Assembly (NCBI GenBank): GCA_031119205.1
Contig: JAVHYF010000022.1
Location: forward strand, 12,632 to 55,367
Direction of reading: 5' to 3'
Source: Moraxellaceae bacterium
Lineage (GTDB): Bacteria > Pseudomonadota > Gammaproteobacteria > Burkholderiales > Rhodocyclaceae
Length of the DNA stretch: 42,736 bases
Notes under the pieces: generated by a model
Told to the model about the DNA's origin: nothing
Seen by the model: only the letters and a program-made list of their open reading frames with translations
Databases searched by the model: none
In this document: positions 38,831 through 42,736 of the stretch, in pieces
Numbering within the stretch: the stretch's first letter is position 1
Layout of the letters: every line of letters begins with the position of its first letter
Position numbers and translations under genes: made by a program

Positions 38831-38910
38831 CCGTGCAAGCACGGCGGGGTTGGGTTGGTTGTAAAACCGGAGCATCGCGGCGGCCTTGCACCGCCCGCGC
38901 TTTTCCGGGC
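38831..38910 (-). promoter_or_regulatory. Structured rpsA leader, possible S1 autoregulation
   Basis: Two hairpins lie between cmk and rpsA: GCCCG/CGGGC (38893-38910, loop beginning GAAAA) just after the cmk stop codon and CCGTG/CACGG (38831-38844) about 20 bases before the start. The leader lacks a Shine-Dalgarno sequence. In E. coli a hairpin-rich, SD-less leader mediates S1 feedback; the same role here is inferred. Confidence 0.4.
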
Positions 38911-38912
38911 CT

Positions 38913-39589
38913 TCAGTTGCCGGTCTTGCCGGCCAGTCGCTCGCGGGCGTGAAGAAGCACGAATTGCACGGCTTCGTCGATTCCCATGTGCGTGGTATCC
39001 AGCAACACCGAATCCGGGCCCTGCTTGAGCGGCGCAACTGGCCGTGAAGCATCACGTTGGTCGCGCTCGCGCAATTCGAGCACGAGACTGTCAACGTTAG
39101 CAGACAAACCTTTTTCGATCAACTGCTTATAGCGCCTTTCCGCCCGCGCCTCGGCCGAGGCGGTCATGAATATCTTGAGGAAGGCATCGGGGAAGACGAT
39201 CGACGCCATGTCACGGCCGTCCGCGACCAGTCCGGGCGTCTCGCGGAAGGCGCGCTGGCGCTCCAGCAAGGCCGCCCGCACGCCCGGCAGAGCCGCCAGT
39301 TTGGAAGCGGCATTGCCGGTTTCCTCCTTGCGGACCACCACGGAGACGTCCTCGCCTTCGAGAATGATCCGGCCATGGTTGAAGGACGCATCCAGCTGTT
39401 CTGCCAGAGGAACCAGCGACGCCTCGTCGTTCAGCGCCACGCCGCGCTTGATGGCTGCCAGCGCAACCATGCGGTAAATCGATCCGGAATCCAGCAAGTT
39501 CCAGCCCAACGCTTCTGCCACGCGCGTGGCGACCGTGCCCTTGCCGGAAGCGGTCGGACCGTCGATGGCAAGTACCTTGACCGGGTTCA

Positions 39590-39590
<1 letters not shown>
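38913..39590 (-). CDS. cmk: Cytidylate kinase
   Basis: Phosphorylates CMP and dCMP. It has 225 residues from the ATG at 39590, which overlaps the argS stop as TGATG. The P-loop is AIDGPTASGKGTVATR (8-23), and DGRDMASIVFPDA and the RxxRD-type lid RDQRDASRPVAPL are present. In most betaproteobacteria cmk follows aroA directly; here it follows argS. Confidence 0.95.
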
Positions 39591-42735
<3,145 letters not shown>

Positions 42736-42736
42736 G

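Overview
The window looks like chromosome from a GC-rich Gram-negative bacterium, most likely a betaproteobacterium. The order aroA-(argS)-cmk-rpsA-ihfB-lapA-lapB-ugd-rfaE1-hldD-comEA is the betaproteobacterial arrangement, and the addB/addA pair, 7Fe ferredoxin and PilJ-type sensor domain fit. Assignment to Rhodocyclales is a guess from overall flavour; no rRNA is present to confirm it.

Layout. 1-7288: a trehalose/glucan block, with a GH15 glucosidase (minus, cut by the window edge) divergent from otsA-otsB, then an MscS-type channel and a membrane diguanylate cyclase, together suggesting osmotic stress and second-messenger functions. 7392-9788: parC alone. 9789-10150: a gene-free stretch that I read as a small-RNA gene with its own promoter, operator-like repeats, three stem-loops and a strong plus-strand terminator. 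10150-13519: the molybdate operon modE-modA-modB-modC (minus). 13744-18540: secreted pectin enzymes (a CE12 rhamnogalacturonan acetylesterase lipoprotein and a PL1 pectate lyase with a long polyserine linker), with an AraC/GyrI regulator and a small secreted DUF4124-type protein between them. 18722-21643: a three-gene signalling operon of an integral-membrane CheA-like kinase, a CheY-like regulator and a CheX-like phosphatase. 21937-22278: tRNA-Pro, tRNA-Arg and tRNA-His. 22346-30800: fadD, a CBS-domain protein and the AddA/AddB recombination nuclease. 30960-42735: ferredoxin, comEA, heptose/UDP-glucuronate synthesis, LapAB, IHF-beta, ribosomal S1, cmk, argS, aroA.

The best candidates for something new are the 9922-10150 small-RNA locus, an in-frame insertion of about 37 codons with three stem-loops inside aroA, the fusion of a membrane sensor-like N-terminus to OtsA, the CheW-independent membrane CheA/CheY/CheX module, and argS placed between aroA and cmk. 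All identifications are by reading sequence motifs; no database search was run.
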